Part shown: positions 1 to 8,061 of the stretch, one piece after another
Numbering within the stretch: position 1 is the stretch's first letter
Layout of the letters: every line of letters begins with the position of its first letter
Source of the DNA: Onstottus_B sp049273855
GTDB taxonomy: Bacteria; Acidobacteriota; Blastocatellia; UBA7656
Assembly (NCBI GenBank): GCA_049273855.1
Contig: JBASRN010000011.1
Span: 1 to 23,826, forward strand
Reading direction: 5' to 3'
DNA length: 23,826 bases
Translations under genes and position numbers: made by a program
Notes under the pieces: model-generated
Seen by the model: the letters and a program-made list of their open reading frames with translations, nothing else
What the model was told of the DNA's origin: nothing
The model's database searches: none

Positions 1-285
1 ACGCACCGAGTCCCATCGTAACAAGAGCCTCTCGGGCGGAGAGTGAATGCCGCCCCGGTTTAGATAAGACAGCAACGAACCCCCCTTCGTCACGGTCGGC
101 CATTCCACAGTTATAGCTTCTAGTTCGTCCTTTCTTGAATGCGACCGACACCGCATAAATATTTGTTTTTCTGGCAATGTCCGCGTAAGGTTATCCACTC
201 AAAGCAACCGGGAAGCAATTCGTTGCGAGTGAAGGAACTGCTTGACCTCGGCCTTACTTCTGGTAATGTTCTACCGGTGAGCGGA
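1..285. other. Leader region upstream of ftsK, no supported gene
   Basis: All three forward frames carry stops within the first 120 bases, and no start with a ribosome site is seen. The tail of an upstream gene could end here, for example at the TAA at 19-21, but too little is visible to name it. A GTTATCCACTC stretch near 190 resembles a DnaA-type 9-mer with one mismatch; on its own this is not meaningful. Confidence 0.4.
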
Positions 286-2955
286 ATGAGCGGCAGACCT
301 CGGACAAAGCCTTCGAGTACGAAGTCGCTAGCCAACGAAGTGCTGGCCGTCGTGCTCGTCGCGGCATCGGTGTTGTTACTGCTGAGTCTGGTCACCTACG
401 ACCCTCGCGATCCAAGCTGGAATTCGGTTGGTCCTGAGCAGGAAGCCAGAAACCTGATTGGAGTTCTCGGGGCTCATATCGGCGAGCTCTTCCTGAATCT
501 CTTCGGGCTCGCGTCCTTCTTGATCCCTGTACTGCTGACGGTCGTCGCGGCGAGAACGTTCTTCTCCGACGGCATCCCTGTGCGCAAAGCCGTGGGCGCC
601 AGTCTGCTGCTTGGCGCCTTCTCGGGTTTTCTGTCCTTGTTCCCCCAGATCCACCTTGTCAGTCCTTACAACAACGGAGGCGCGGTCGGCCACATAATCG
701 AAGCCGCGCTTGCGGGGTCGATGAGCCCGGTTGGAGCTGCGATCGTGCTGACCGTGGCGTCGGTGATCACTTTGGTGCTGACTATGGAAATCTCGCTCGC
801 CTCTGTTGCGCGCTGGGTGCGCAGGGTTCGTAAGGCGCGTGCAGAGGCGCGTCAGGGCAGGCCTACGGTCTATGAGCGACTGAAGACGTGGGTGGCGGTT
901 CGCGTCGAGCAGTACCGGTTGCGCGCCGAGCAGAACCGGGCTCACAAGGCGGAAGAGCAAAGGCTGAAACAAGCGGAACGCGCTGAACGCGAACGTGAAG
1001 AACAGCTTCGGTTGGAGCGCGAGCGTCAGGAACTTGCCGAGCAGCGCAGGCGCAAGCTTGAAGAAGCGCGCGAACTGGAAGGCCAGCAGCCATTTATCAC
1101 AAAGCCCGCAACCACCAGGCCTCTTGCCGTTCCTTCGAGCAGTCTTGGTTCGGTCGCCGTTGTCGAAACAACAAAGGCTACCGCTGCGGCGACGCGAACC
1201 GCCGCTGATTCACTCGTTCCGCGCGAGCCAGCCGTACCCGAAGCTGCGCCAGCGGTGTCGCCGCTACGGCGACAGATGCGCGAAGCCATTAGCGCTCACG
1301 CAGCCCGGACCGAAACGATCAGGACCGGTCATGTGGCAACCGACCCGACGATGGATCCGGACGTCGCCGAGATGATCTCGACCGCTTCGATTGTTCGCAC
1401 CGCGCCGGGTGACGCCGCGGCTACCACCGGCAATCAGAAATCGGTTCAGCGAAAGACCGCGGTTGAGACTCTATCTGGGGCAACTTACAAGCTCCCCTCG
1501 ATCGACTTGCTCGAAACGCCGATCAGCCATCTGGAGCAGGCTGAAGAAGAACTTCGGGACCGCGCGACGATCCTCGCCGAAAAGTGCAAGGAGTTCTCGG
1601 TCATCGGCCACATACATCGGATCAACCCCGGACCTGTCGTGACCACCTTTGAGTTCAAACCCGATCCTGGCATCAAGTACAGCCGCGTGGTTGGACTCGC
1701 CGAAGACCTGTGTCTTGCATTGAAGGCCGAATCGATTCGAATCGACCGCATCCCCGGCAAGTCCACCGTCGGAATCGAAGCCCCAAACTCGAATCGCGAA
1801 AAGATCCATCTTCGCGACATCATCGAATCGCCCAGGTTTCAGAAGGCCGAATCAAAGCTCACGATCGGGCTGGGCAAGACGATCAACGGCGAAGAGTACA
1901 TAGCCGATCTCGCGAAAATGCCGCACCTGCTGATCGCCGGCGCCACCGGCGCAGGCAAGTCTGTCACGCTCAACGCGATCATCTGTTCGATTCTCTACAA
2001 GGCTTCACCCGAGGAAGTGAAGTTCATAATGGTCGATCCCAAGCGCGTCGAGCTGGGGCTCTACGAAGGCATACCGCATCTTCTTACTCCGATCGTCACC
2101 GACCCGAAGCGGGCTGCGAACGCGCTGAAGTGGGCGGTCAACGAAATGGAAGTGCGATACCGTTTGCTTGCTCAACTCGGCGTGCGGAACATCGAACAGT
2201 ACAACCGTCAGGTTCGCGAGATGATCCACCCAACGCTGTTCGATGATCATCCCGAGTCGCCCAAGCCGCTGGCATACATCGTGATCGCAATTGATGAGCT
2301 TGCCGATTTGATGATGGTTGCGCGGAGCGAGGTCGAGACCTCGATCGCGCGACTTGCGCAGATGGCGCGAGCGGTGGGAATCCACCTGGTGCTCGCGACG
2401 CAGCGCCCTTCGGTCGATATCATCACCGGGGTGATCAAGGCGAACATCCCGTCTCGGATCGCTTTCCGTGTGTCCTCCAAGGTGGACTCTCGGACGATCA
2501 TTGATTCAAACGGTGCCGAAGCTTTGCTGGGCCAGGGGGACATGCTGTTTCTGCCACCGGGGTCAGCTCGGCTGATCCGCGTTCACGGCTCGTTCGCAAA
2601 CGAGACCGAGATCAAGCAAATCAGCGATCACATCCGCAAGCAGGCCGAACCGGAGTACAACGAACAGGTGACGCTGAGCGACCAGGAAACAATGGAAGGT
2701 GACGGCTTCGAGGCTGAGCAAGATGATCTGTATGACGACGCACTGGCGATTGTCACTGATATGGGGCGCGCTTCGACATCGGTCTTGCAGCGGCGGCTTT
2801 CGATCGGCTACGGCCGCGCTGCCAAGATTCTGGATATGATGGAACATCAGGGCTTCATAGGGCCTGCCGAAGGCTCAAAGCCGCGCAAGGTGCTTCCGGC
2901 CGCGCACGAGTTCCGCGAGCGAATAGGTCAACGAATCGAGGAACCCTTCGACTGA
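286..2955 (+). CDS. ftsK: FtsK/SpoIIIE-type DNA translocase
   Basis: Membrane-anchored, ATP-driven DNA pump that moves chromosome termini through the division septum and activates dimer resolution. The protein is 889 aa. Four hydrophobic segments lie at about residues 17-37, 63-90, 103-120 and 140-166. They are followed by a charged coiled-coil linker (about 211-266), a Pro/Ala-rich linker, and the motor domain. Walker A is GATGAGKS (552-559) and Walker B is YIVIAIDELAD with D670/E671. The ATQRPS motif follows. The C-terminal winged-helix gamma domain (about 810-880) normally reads KOPS sites. The frame is open up to an ATG at 139, but that start has no ribosome site and adds 49 non-conserved residues. 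ATG 286 (MSGRPRTK), with GGTGAG-type bases upstream, gives the usual FtsK N-terminus. The family assignment is secure; only the start is uncertain. Confidence 0.95.
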   Translation: MSGRPRTKPSSTKSLANEVLAVVLVAASVLLLLSLVTYDPRDPSWNSVGPEQEARNLIGVLGAHIGELFLNLFGLASFLIPVLLTVVAARTFFSDGIPVRKAVGASLLLGAFSGFLSLFPQIHLVSPYNNGGAVGHIIEAALAGSMSPVGAAIVLTVASVITLVLTMEISLASVARWVRRVRKARAEARQGRPTVYERLKTWVAVRVEQYRLRAEQNRAHKAEEQRLKQAERAEREREEQLRLERERQELAEQRRRKLEEARELEGQQPFITKPATTRPLAVPSSSLGSVAVVETTKATAAATRTAADSLVPREPAVPEAAPAVSPLRRQMREAISAHAARTETIRTGHVATDPTMDPDVAEMISTASIVRTAPGDAAATTGNQKSVQRKTAVETLSGATYKLPSIDLLETPISHLEQAEEELRDRATILAEKCKEFSVIGHIHRINPGPVVTTFEFKPDPGIKYSRVVGLAEDLCLALKAESIRIDRIPGKSTVGIEAPNSNREKIHLRDIIESPRFQKAESKLTIGLGKTINGEEYIADLAKMPHLLIAGATGAGKSVTLNAIICSILYKASPEEVKFIMVDPKRVELGLYEGIPHLLTPIVTDPKRAANALKWAVNEMEVRYRLLAQLGVRNIEQYNRQVREMIHPTLFDDHPESPKPLAYIVIAIDELADLMMVARSEVETSIARLAQMARAVGIHLVLATQRPSVDIITGVIKANIPSRIAFRVSSKVDSRTIIDSNGAEALLGQGDMLFLPPGSARLIRVHGSFANETEIKQISDHIRKQAEPEYNEQVTLSDQETMEGDGFEAEQDDLYDDALAIVTDMGRASTSVLQRRLSIGYGRAAKILDMMEHQGFIGPAEGSKPRKVLPAAHEFRERIGQRIEEPFD

Positions 2956-2959
2956 TCTC

Positions 2960-2990
2960 GCCGGTTAATTCCAGTTCCCGGCCACTTTTT
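2960..2990 (+). terminator. Possible rho-independent terminator after ftsK
   Basis: GCCGG (2960-2964) and CCGGC (2978-2982) form a 5-bp GC stem with a 13-nt loop, followed three bases later by TTTTT (2986-2990). It begins four bases after the ftsK stop. The stem is short and the loop large, so this is a weak candidate. Confidence 0.4.
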
Positions 2991-3131
2991 CATGCTAGAA
3001 CCCAGCGAGTTTTGCACAGGTTTGCAGCAATCGCCGGCTTGGCTGGCGCCAACTCCGCCGCAAAAGCGCAAGATTCTGCCGTTGGTTCGGACAAATGCTG
3101 AAATAATTGGCTTTCAGCTCGTAAACAAAGT

Positions 3132-3160
3132 TTGAACAAAATGTGTGCAATGTGCTAAAA
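3132..3160 (+). promoter_or_regulatory. Possible promoter for mqnA
   Basis: TTGAAC (3132-3137), a 17-nt spacer, then CTAAAA (3155-3160), preceded by TG as in an extended -10. The -10 is a poor match. This would give a leader of roughly 130 nt before mqnA that contains the 3212-3234 hairpin. Seen by eye only. Confidence 0.25.
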
Positions 3161-3211
3161 GTCCGTGGATTTCCAAAGTTTGCGAATCAAAAAGGGTGGT
3201 TTTCAACAGGG

Positions 3212-3234
3212 TTTTCCACAGAAAAAGTGGAAAA
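3212..3234. repeat. Perfect inverted repeat in the mqnA leader
   Basis: TTTTCCAC (3212-3219) and GTGGAAAA (3227-3234) are exact complements separated by seven bases. The left arm plus the next base reads TTTTCCACA, which fits the loose DnaA-box consensus TTWTNCACA. It may be a hairpin in the mqnA leader or a protein-binding palindrome. There is no cluster of further boxes, so an origin is not supported. Confidence 0.5.
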
Positions 3235-3294
3235 GCCCCGCGTAGTCTTCGAAGCCAGAAGAAGGGACTCAAACGCTTCGTTCGCGCGCCCCGT

Positions 3295-4107
3295 ATGACA
3301 AAGCCATTCATCGCCGCCTCGATCTATCTGAACGCCGCGCCTCTTTGTTACAGCTTCCGATTCGGCGCGCAGAAACACCGCTGTAGCTTTCTTCCGGACG
3401 CGGCTCCGGTTCGCTGCTCGGAGATGCTTTCGGAAGGGCGTGCGGATGCCGCGCTGATTCCGGTGATCGAGTATCAGAGGATTCCGGATTTAAAGGTTGC
3501 GCCCGGGGCTTGCGTTGCTTCAAAGACCAGCGTGCGGAGCGTCCTGCTCGCCTCACGAGTGCCTATAGACGAGGTGCGTTCAGTCGCGCTCGACACTTCG
3601 TCGCGAACATCGGCGGCGCTGATTCAAATCATACTCGCCCGCTTCTACGAGCTGAGTCCTTCTTATTCGAGTTCGCCGCCAGTCATTCACGAGATGCTTC
3701 GAACAAACGACGCCGCGCTCATCATCGGCGACCCGGCGATGCTCATAGACAGATCGGCGCTTCACGTCTACGACCTTGCCGAGGAGTGGAAAAAACACAC
3801 CGGCTTGCCTTTTGTGTTCGCTTTCTGGGCCGTACGCTCGGATTCGAAAGCGTGGGCAGCACAGATGAGTTCGGATGAAGTGGACTTCCAAGCAGCGAAG
3901 CGCGAGGGTCTGGAACACGCCGATGAACTGGCGGATCTCTACGCTGAGCAGCTTGGCCTGGACCGTGATGATCTGTTCAGATACTTGAGGGAGAGCATTA
4001 GCTACGATCTGGACGACGACAGCTTGAAAGGGCTTGACCTGTACTACGACCTGGCAAGCCAAAGCGGCTTGATCGATAAGCCTCGACCGATTGTGTTTTG
4101 TGAGTAG
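3295..4107 (+). CDS. mqnA: Chorismate dehydratase MqnA (futalosine menaquinone pathway)
   Basis: Dehydrates chorismate to 3-enolpyruvyl-benzoate, the entry step of the futalosine route to menaquinone; cytoplasmic. The predicted protein is 270 aa, the usual size for MqnA/MqnD-type periplasmic-binding-like folds. The N-terminus (IAASIYLNAAPL) matches the family's opening strand. The central LDTSSRTSAALIQI segment is the family's SRTS motif, and a GDPAML segment follows at the hinge. The frame is open upstream to 3145, but the conserved fold starts at ATG 3295. The ribosome site there is weak, so a start a few codons upstream is possible. The other mqn genes are not in this window; the gene stands alone after ftsK. 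MqnD is a relative, but the SRTS-type motif and sequence favour MqnA. Confidence 0.85.
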   Translation: MTKPFIAASIYLNAAPLCYSFRFGAQKHRCSFLPDAAPVRCSEMLSEGRADAALIPVIEYQRIPDLKVAPGACVASKTSVRSVLLASRVPIDEVRSVALDTSSRTSAALIQIILARFYELSPSYSSSPPVIHEMLRTNDAALIIGDPAMLIDRSALHVYDLAEEWKKHTGLPFVFAFWAVRSDSKAWAAQMSSDEVDFQAAKREGLEHADELADLYAEQLGLDRDDLFRYLRESISYDLDDDSLKGLDLYYDLASQSGLIDKPRPIVFCE

Positions 4108-4203
4108 ACCTGGACCGGTGAGATCCTTTGCTGGTTACCGAGCCCGGGCCGGCTGGGAACTTTCCGAAATCGGGCCGCCCGCAAAAACCCATCAGCGCGA
4201 TTT

Positions 4204-4419
4204 CTAGGACTCGCCCTGTTGAGCAGCCTGCGCCTCGGCTTGCTCAGGGACCGGGCCGTGCTCGGTCGCTTCGTCGACTGTGTGCGAGCCCATTATTCGA
4301 CGGCCTTCTTCGCTGCGCGGATCTATCGTGCGGATGTGCTTGCGTCCAATCATCTCCCAAATTGCGGTCACCACGCCGTCTTTCTCAACCGCGTGGTAAG
4401 TTGTTTGGTTCTCCTCCAT
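4204..4419 (-). CDS. Small conserved-looking hypothetical protein, 71 aa
   Basis: I do not recognise a family. It looks real because a very strong ribosome site (GGAGGAGGG) lies a few bases before the ATG, and because the composition is that of a soluble, acidic small protein. It opens with MEENQTTYHAVEKDG and has a mixed-charge middle (IGRKHIRTIDPRSEEGRRI). The tail is Glu/Gln/Ala-rich and probably disordered. There is no signal peptide or membrane segment and no Cys. It is on the same strand as the LTxxQ protein, 242 bases downstream of it, so co-transcription is possible but not shown. No function can be assigned. Confidence 0.6.
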   Translation of the reverse strand: MEENQTTYHAVEKDGVVTAIWEMIGRKHIRTIDPRSEEGRRIMGSHTVDEATEHGPVPEQAEAQAAQQGES

Positions 4420-4661
4420 CTAACCCTCCTCCGATGATTCACAACAAAGCTGAGTGCTAGATTCTAATCTCCGCGATTCAAGGATGTCCAGCGCGCGAGC
4501 TAGCCGATGGGTGTGTGTCATGCTGATCCTGAAGGTGTAGCGAGGCCCAGCCTGTCTTGAGGCGTGTGGACGAGTCTTGGGAATGGGGTTTTCTATCGGA
4601 TGAGCTGACGGCGCGCTAGACTTCGTTATACCACCGCGATACCAGCGCGGCTCGCCCCGGG

Positions 4662-5351
4662 TTATTCTTCCTTGACGGTTCTCGTTCTGGGAGAAATTAG
4701 ATCGGTCAACTCGTCCTCGTCATTTCCGAGCGGCGGCCGCGTGTTCGGCGGGGTGGGCTCCGTCGTCTCCTTCTCTCGTTCCTCAAGGTTCCGCTGTCTC
4801 ATCTCCTGGCGCATCTGGCGCTCCAGTTGGTGAAACCGCGTTACCTGGTCTGGGGTGAGTACGCTGCGCACCTCCGCGCGAATCTGCGAATCCAGCCTGA
4901 TCTTGTCGGCCTGGGCGGCTGCAAGCTCATCCGTCGCTCGTCGCACGGTGGCTTCGTCGTAGCGTTCGCTCATTATTGCCAGGTCCAGGGAGCGCCGAGC
5001 CTGTCGAAGTCTTCGCCCTGCGGCGATCACCTCATCGTCGTGGCCGCGTCGTATCTGCTGGATTCGCGCTTGCTGTTGAGGAGTCAATCCGATGGCCCGC
5101 ATCAAGCGCTGCTGAAGCAGTTGCTTCTGCTCCTGATTGCGCGGAAGCGCGCCCGGCCGGCGACCGAGCCGCGGGTTTCCAAAGGGTGGGCGATTAAGCC
5201 TTCGCTGATTGGGGAAGCGATTCACCTGCTGCCCTAGGACAGCGCTAACACGCCCGCCGGCTTGAGCCGGGAAGCGTTGGGCAACCGCGCTCAATACGCC
5301 GATCGCCAGCATCAACCAAAATAGAAGAATCATTTTGGAGGGCGTTTTCAT
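4662..5351 (-). CDS. Secreted Spy/CpxP-like protein with two LTxxQ motifs
   Basis: The 229-aa protein starts with a signal peptide (hydrophobic ILLFWLMLAIGVLSAVAQ, cleavage near residue 25), so it is probably periplasmic. A long Arg/Gln/Pro-rich stretch (about 30-75) precedes an all-helical region. That region carries LTPQQQ near residue 94 and LTPDQV near residue 168, the paired motif of Spy/CpxP/CnrX-type periplasmic chaperones and stress sensors. The C-terminus is acidic and Pro/Thr-rich. In known families these proteins bind unfolded envelope proteins or sense metals. Here the role is inferred from the motif spacing alone, and no sigma or two-component gene adjoins it. An internal Met at residue 7 is an alternative start; neither has a strong ribosome site. 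Confidence 0.7.
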   Translation of the reverse strand: MKTPSKMILLFWLMLAIGVLSAVAQRFPAQAGGRVSAVLGQQVNRFPNQRRLNRPPFGNPRLGRRPGALPRNQEQKQLLQQRLMRAIGLTPQQQARIQQIRRGHDDEVIAAGRRLRQARRSLDLAIMSERYDEATVRRATDELAAAQADKIRLDSQIRAEVRSVLTPDQVTRFHQLERQMRQEMRQRNLEEREKETTEPTPPNTRPPLGNDEDELTDLISPRTRTVKEE

Positions 5352-5643
5352 AACTGCCTAAACCGCCACAGAACATCCGAATACAAGTGATTAGAGCCCA
5401 ATAGTAGGCCGAAAGTCTGATTAATTCTACGAGAAACCAGCGAGCCGGAGCCTGAGGCGCGAACAAGGGTAGTGTGATATTTCTGCGTTGCTGGCTCAAA
5501 TGCTCGCAGGACGAGGCAGCATGAAGGCACAATCCGAAGTATCGCCCGGTTTGGTAGTGGGATCATGTTTTCTAAATCTTGTCTACTATTGAACAGACTT
5601 TTGACCGCCCGATAGGTACCATAGCGCGATCTGAGGTTGCAGT

Positions 5644-5856
5644 ATGGAAAAATCGAATGAAAGGCTCTGGCGGCCAGAAATGAACAACCCGCTCACGTCC
5701 ACTGACTGGCGTCCTCTTTTTTGGCGGTTCGGCGAAGACGAAAAGGTAGCGTACGAGGAGCTGAGAAAGCAGCTGAATCGAGTAAACGGCCCGCTTTTAC
5801 TTCGGATGGTTCGTAATCACACTACCCGAACGAGAGTTGCCGCCCCTCCAGGTTAG
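5644..5856 (+). CDS. Possible small hypothetical protein, 70 aa
   Basis: An ATG preceded by a TGAGG ribosome-like site opens a 70-codon frame with an acidic, helix-prone middle (FGEDEKVAYEELRKQLNRV) and a basic tail. It lies between two minus-strand genes and ends 50 bases before the yajQ stop. Composition in the middle is plausible for a protein, but there is no recognisable domain and no support from neighbours. It could be a chance frame. Confidence 0.3.
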   Translation: MEKSNERLWRPEMNNPLTSTDWRPLFWRFGEDEKVAYEELRKQLNRVNGPLLLRMVRNHTTRTRVAAPPG

Positions 5857-5905
5857 TCATCTTCCAGCCAATGTGGGAGAGCAGATCACCGACGATGCCT
5901 CTTTG

Positions 5906-6406
5906 CTACGAGCGATAGTTCGTGTACTGCGTGTCTATCCCAAAGTCTTCTTGCTTCAGGAGCGCGATCACTTGCTGAAGCGTATCTCGATCCTTGCTCG
6001 CCACTCGCACGAAGTCTCCGTTGATCGAAGCCTGGACTTTCAGCTTGGTGTCCTTGATGTACTTCACGATCTCCCGGGCCTTTTCGATGGGGATGCCTTG
6101 CTGAAGGGTGACCGTTTGACGCACTGAGTCTTTTGCGGCGGGCTCGATCTTGCCGTACGAAAGCGCCTTCAACGACACACCCCGGCGAACCATCTTCTGC
6201 TGGAGCACGTCGTTTAGCGATCGCAGAGTAAACTCGCTCGCGGTTGCAATCACAAGCGTGTGCTCTTTCTCGTTAAGATCGATGTCAGAGTTGGTGCCTT
6301 TAAAATCGTAGCGCTGATGGATCTCTTTGAGAGCCTGGTTAACGGCGTTCTTGACCTCGGCCATATCAACTTTGGAGACGATATCGAAGGTGTTTTGTTG
6401 TGCCAT
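5906..6406 (-). CDS. yajQ: YajQ-family nucleotide-binding protein
   Basis: A 166-aa cytoplasmic protein of the YajQ/DUF520 family: two ferredoxin-like domains. Members bind cyclic di-GMP in some bacteria (for example the Xanthomonas homologue) and have been linked to RNA or nucleotide binding in others. Diagnostic segments are the start (NTFDIVSKVDMAEVKNA), YDFKGT near residue 33, the QGI...AREIVKYIKD stretch, and the end KQEDFGIDTQYTNYR, which is nearly invariant in the family. The length is normal. The ATG lies 4 bases past the stop of the upstream aminopeptidase gene, with AGAGG just before it, so the two are probably co-transcribed and translationally coupled. Ligand specificity cannot be read from the sequence. 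Confidence 0.92.
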   Translation of the reverse strand: MAQQNTFDIVSKVDMAEVKNAVNQALKEIHQRYDFKGTNSDIDLNEKEHTLVIATASEFTLRSLNDVLQQKMVRRGVSLKALSYGKIEPAAKDSVRQTVTLQQGIPIEKAREIVKYIKDTKLKVQASINGDFVRVASKDRDTLQQVIALLKQEDFGIDTQYTNYRS

Positions 6407-6410
6407 ACCT

Positions 6411-7847
6411 CTAGCGTAATCCTCCCGCGGCAGACCTGGGCGCGCTCACCGAAGGCTGAGAGTTCGTCATCATTCCCTCGATCCCGTCGGGCTCGGAAGG
6501 AAGCGCGCGGCTTAGCTTCACCAGACCCGTGTCAGTGACCAGGTAGTCGTCTTCGATCCTGACACCCAGCCGTTCTTCAGGGATGTAAATGCCCGGTTCG
6601 ATGGTGAACACTGCGCCGGCCGGCAGTGTCGCGTAGCCGCCCACGTCATGCACGTCCATCCCAAGCCAATGGCTGAGGCCGTGTATGAAATACCTGTCGA
6701 GAGTGTTGCCCTGCTTGTCACGAAGCGGGCTGGCTCTGATCGCCTCCACCGCGGCGCTGTGCAAGCTCGCAAGCGTCGAAACGCCAGGCTTGAAGGCTTT
6801 CTCAGCGGCTCGCTGAGCCTCGAGCACAAGTTGATATATCTCGCGCTGGCGCGGCGTGAACTTGCCGGAAGCCGGGAACGTCCGGGTGATGTCCGCCGTG
6901 TAATAGCTGTACTCCGCGCCCACGTCGACTACCACGAGGTCGCCTGCCTGGATTTTCTTACGGCTGCTGTTGTAGTGCAGAATCGTCGAGTAGACCCCAG
7001 ATCCGACGATCGACGGATAACCGGGACGCTCAGAGCCGTTGCGGGTAAAAGCGGCTTCGATCGCCGCCTGGGCTTCGTACTCGAAAGCGCCGGGACGGAT
7101 TGTGCGCGCGGCTTCGCGTTGTCCTTCGTTGGTTATGTCTACGGCCTTTTGCAGAAGCGCGATTTCCGCCGCCGACTTGACCTTGCGCATCTCAGCGATG
7201 ATCCGCGAGACGTCGACGAGCGCGACGTGCGGCGTCTCCTGACGAATCCTTGCAACGAAGTGAGTCTCGCGTTCGATCTCCGCCGTCTTGCCCGCCGGGA
7301 TGATAGTGTAAAGCTTGGCCCTCTGAGCCCCACCCTCACCTTTGAATGCCGCCGAGTTCAGCAGTTCGTTGAGCCGGTCTTTGAACCCGTCCGATCCGGC
7401 GACCTCTTGAACGCCGAAGATGTTTTCAGCCTCCTTGCCCGGCCCCAACTGCACGCCGTTCCACCGTTCGCGGCCTGGATTTCGCGGCGGGATGAAAACC
7501 GTCTCAGAAGCCGGCCGGCCCGGAATAAGCCCGGCCGGAACAAGCATCAAGTAAGCGGCGGGCGTCTCGACACCAGTCAGGTACATGAAGTTGTTCTTCT
7601 GACGGAAGCGCGCGACCTCACCGAGGTCTTCTTCGCGCGCGCCGACCAAAACGACAACGCCGTCTTTGAGCTTCTGCATAAGCGCTTGTCGGCGCTTCGC
7701 GTATTCCGACTTGGGCTGATTCGCAAGTTGGTCTTCGCCGGATACAACTCGAGAGAAAAGCGCAGGCGTCAAGAGACTTGCCGACAGCGATACGATTAGT
7801 GAGGCCGCGCGCAATCCGAGCGGTGGCGCTTTTGTGTTAGGTTTCAT
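6411..7847 (-). CDS. Secreted Xaa-Pro aminopeptidase (M24B)
   Basis: Removes N-terminal residues preceding proline; a two-metal peptidase. The protein is 478 aa. Residues 1-37 form a likely signal peptide (hydrophobic ASLIVSLSASLLTPALF), so it probably acts in the periplasm. An aminopeptidase-P N-terminal domain (about 45-190) begins with YAKRRQALMQKL. The M24 pita-bread domain follows. Metal ligands visible are the two Asp of VVDVGAEYSYYTADITRTF, His in HGLSHWLGMDVHD, Glu in TIEPGIYIP and Glu in VRIEDDYLV, so it looks catalytically intact. The frame is open 126 codons further upstream, but that extension overlaps the divergent transaldolase and is not conserved; ATG 7847 gives the signal peptide. 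It is followed 4 bp later by yajQ. Confidence 0.9.
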   Translation of the reverse strand: MKPNTKAPPLGLRAASLIVSLSASLLTPALFSRVVSGEDQLANQPKSEYAKRRQALMQKLKDGVVVLVGAREEDLGEVARFRQKNNFMYLTGVETPAAYLMLVPAGLIPGRPASETVFIPPRNPGRERWNGVQLGPGKEAENIFGVQEVAGSDGFKDRLNELLNSAAFKGEGGAQRAKLYTIIPAGKTAEIERETHFVARIRQETPHVALVDVSRIIAEMRKVKSAAEIALLQKAVDITNEGQREAARTIRPGAFEYEAQAAIEAAFTRNGSERPGYPSIVGSGVYSTILHYNSSRKKIQAGDLVVVDVGAEYSYYTADITRTFPASGKFTPRQREIYQLVLEAQRAAEKAFKPGVSTLASLHSAAVEAIRASPLRDKQGNTLDRYFIHGLSHWLGMDVHDVGGYATLPAGAVFTIEPGIYIPEERLGVRIEDDYLVTDTGLVKLSRALPSEPDGIEGMMTNSQPSVSAPRSAAGGLR

Positions 7848-8061
7848 GTCTTCGTGGCAGCCTTTCCCCTTCTTCAGGCACGGCTGATAGGGATCGTAAA
7901 AGAAACGAACGGCGAGTGTAAAGCGGGCGGCAGTCTCGAGAGATTCGACTCTTCCACATTGCGCCCCGCGACCGGCGCGCAGATAATGACCACGTGACAG
8001 GAACACGCCTCCAGGGTTGAGGAGGCCGGTCATATTATTCTGTAAGGCGAGGAAGGGACAA

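Noticed and set aside
190..3220. Chromosome origin suggested by DnaA-box-like words near 190 and 3212
   Set aside because: Only two isolated, imperfect words; no cluster, no AT-rich unwinding segment, and no dnaA or dnaN gene.
6648..7799. 383-codon plus-strand frame
   Set aside because: It lies entirely antisense to the aminopeptidase; the composition is Arg/Asp-rich and shows no domain.
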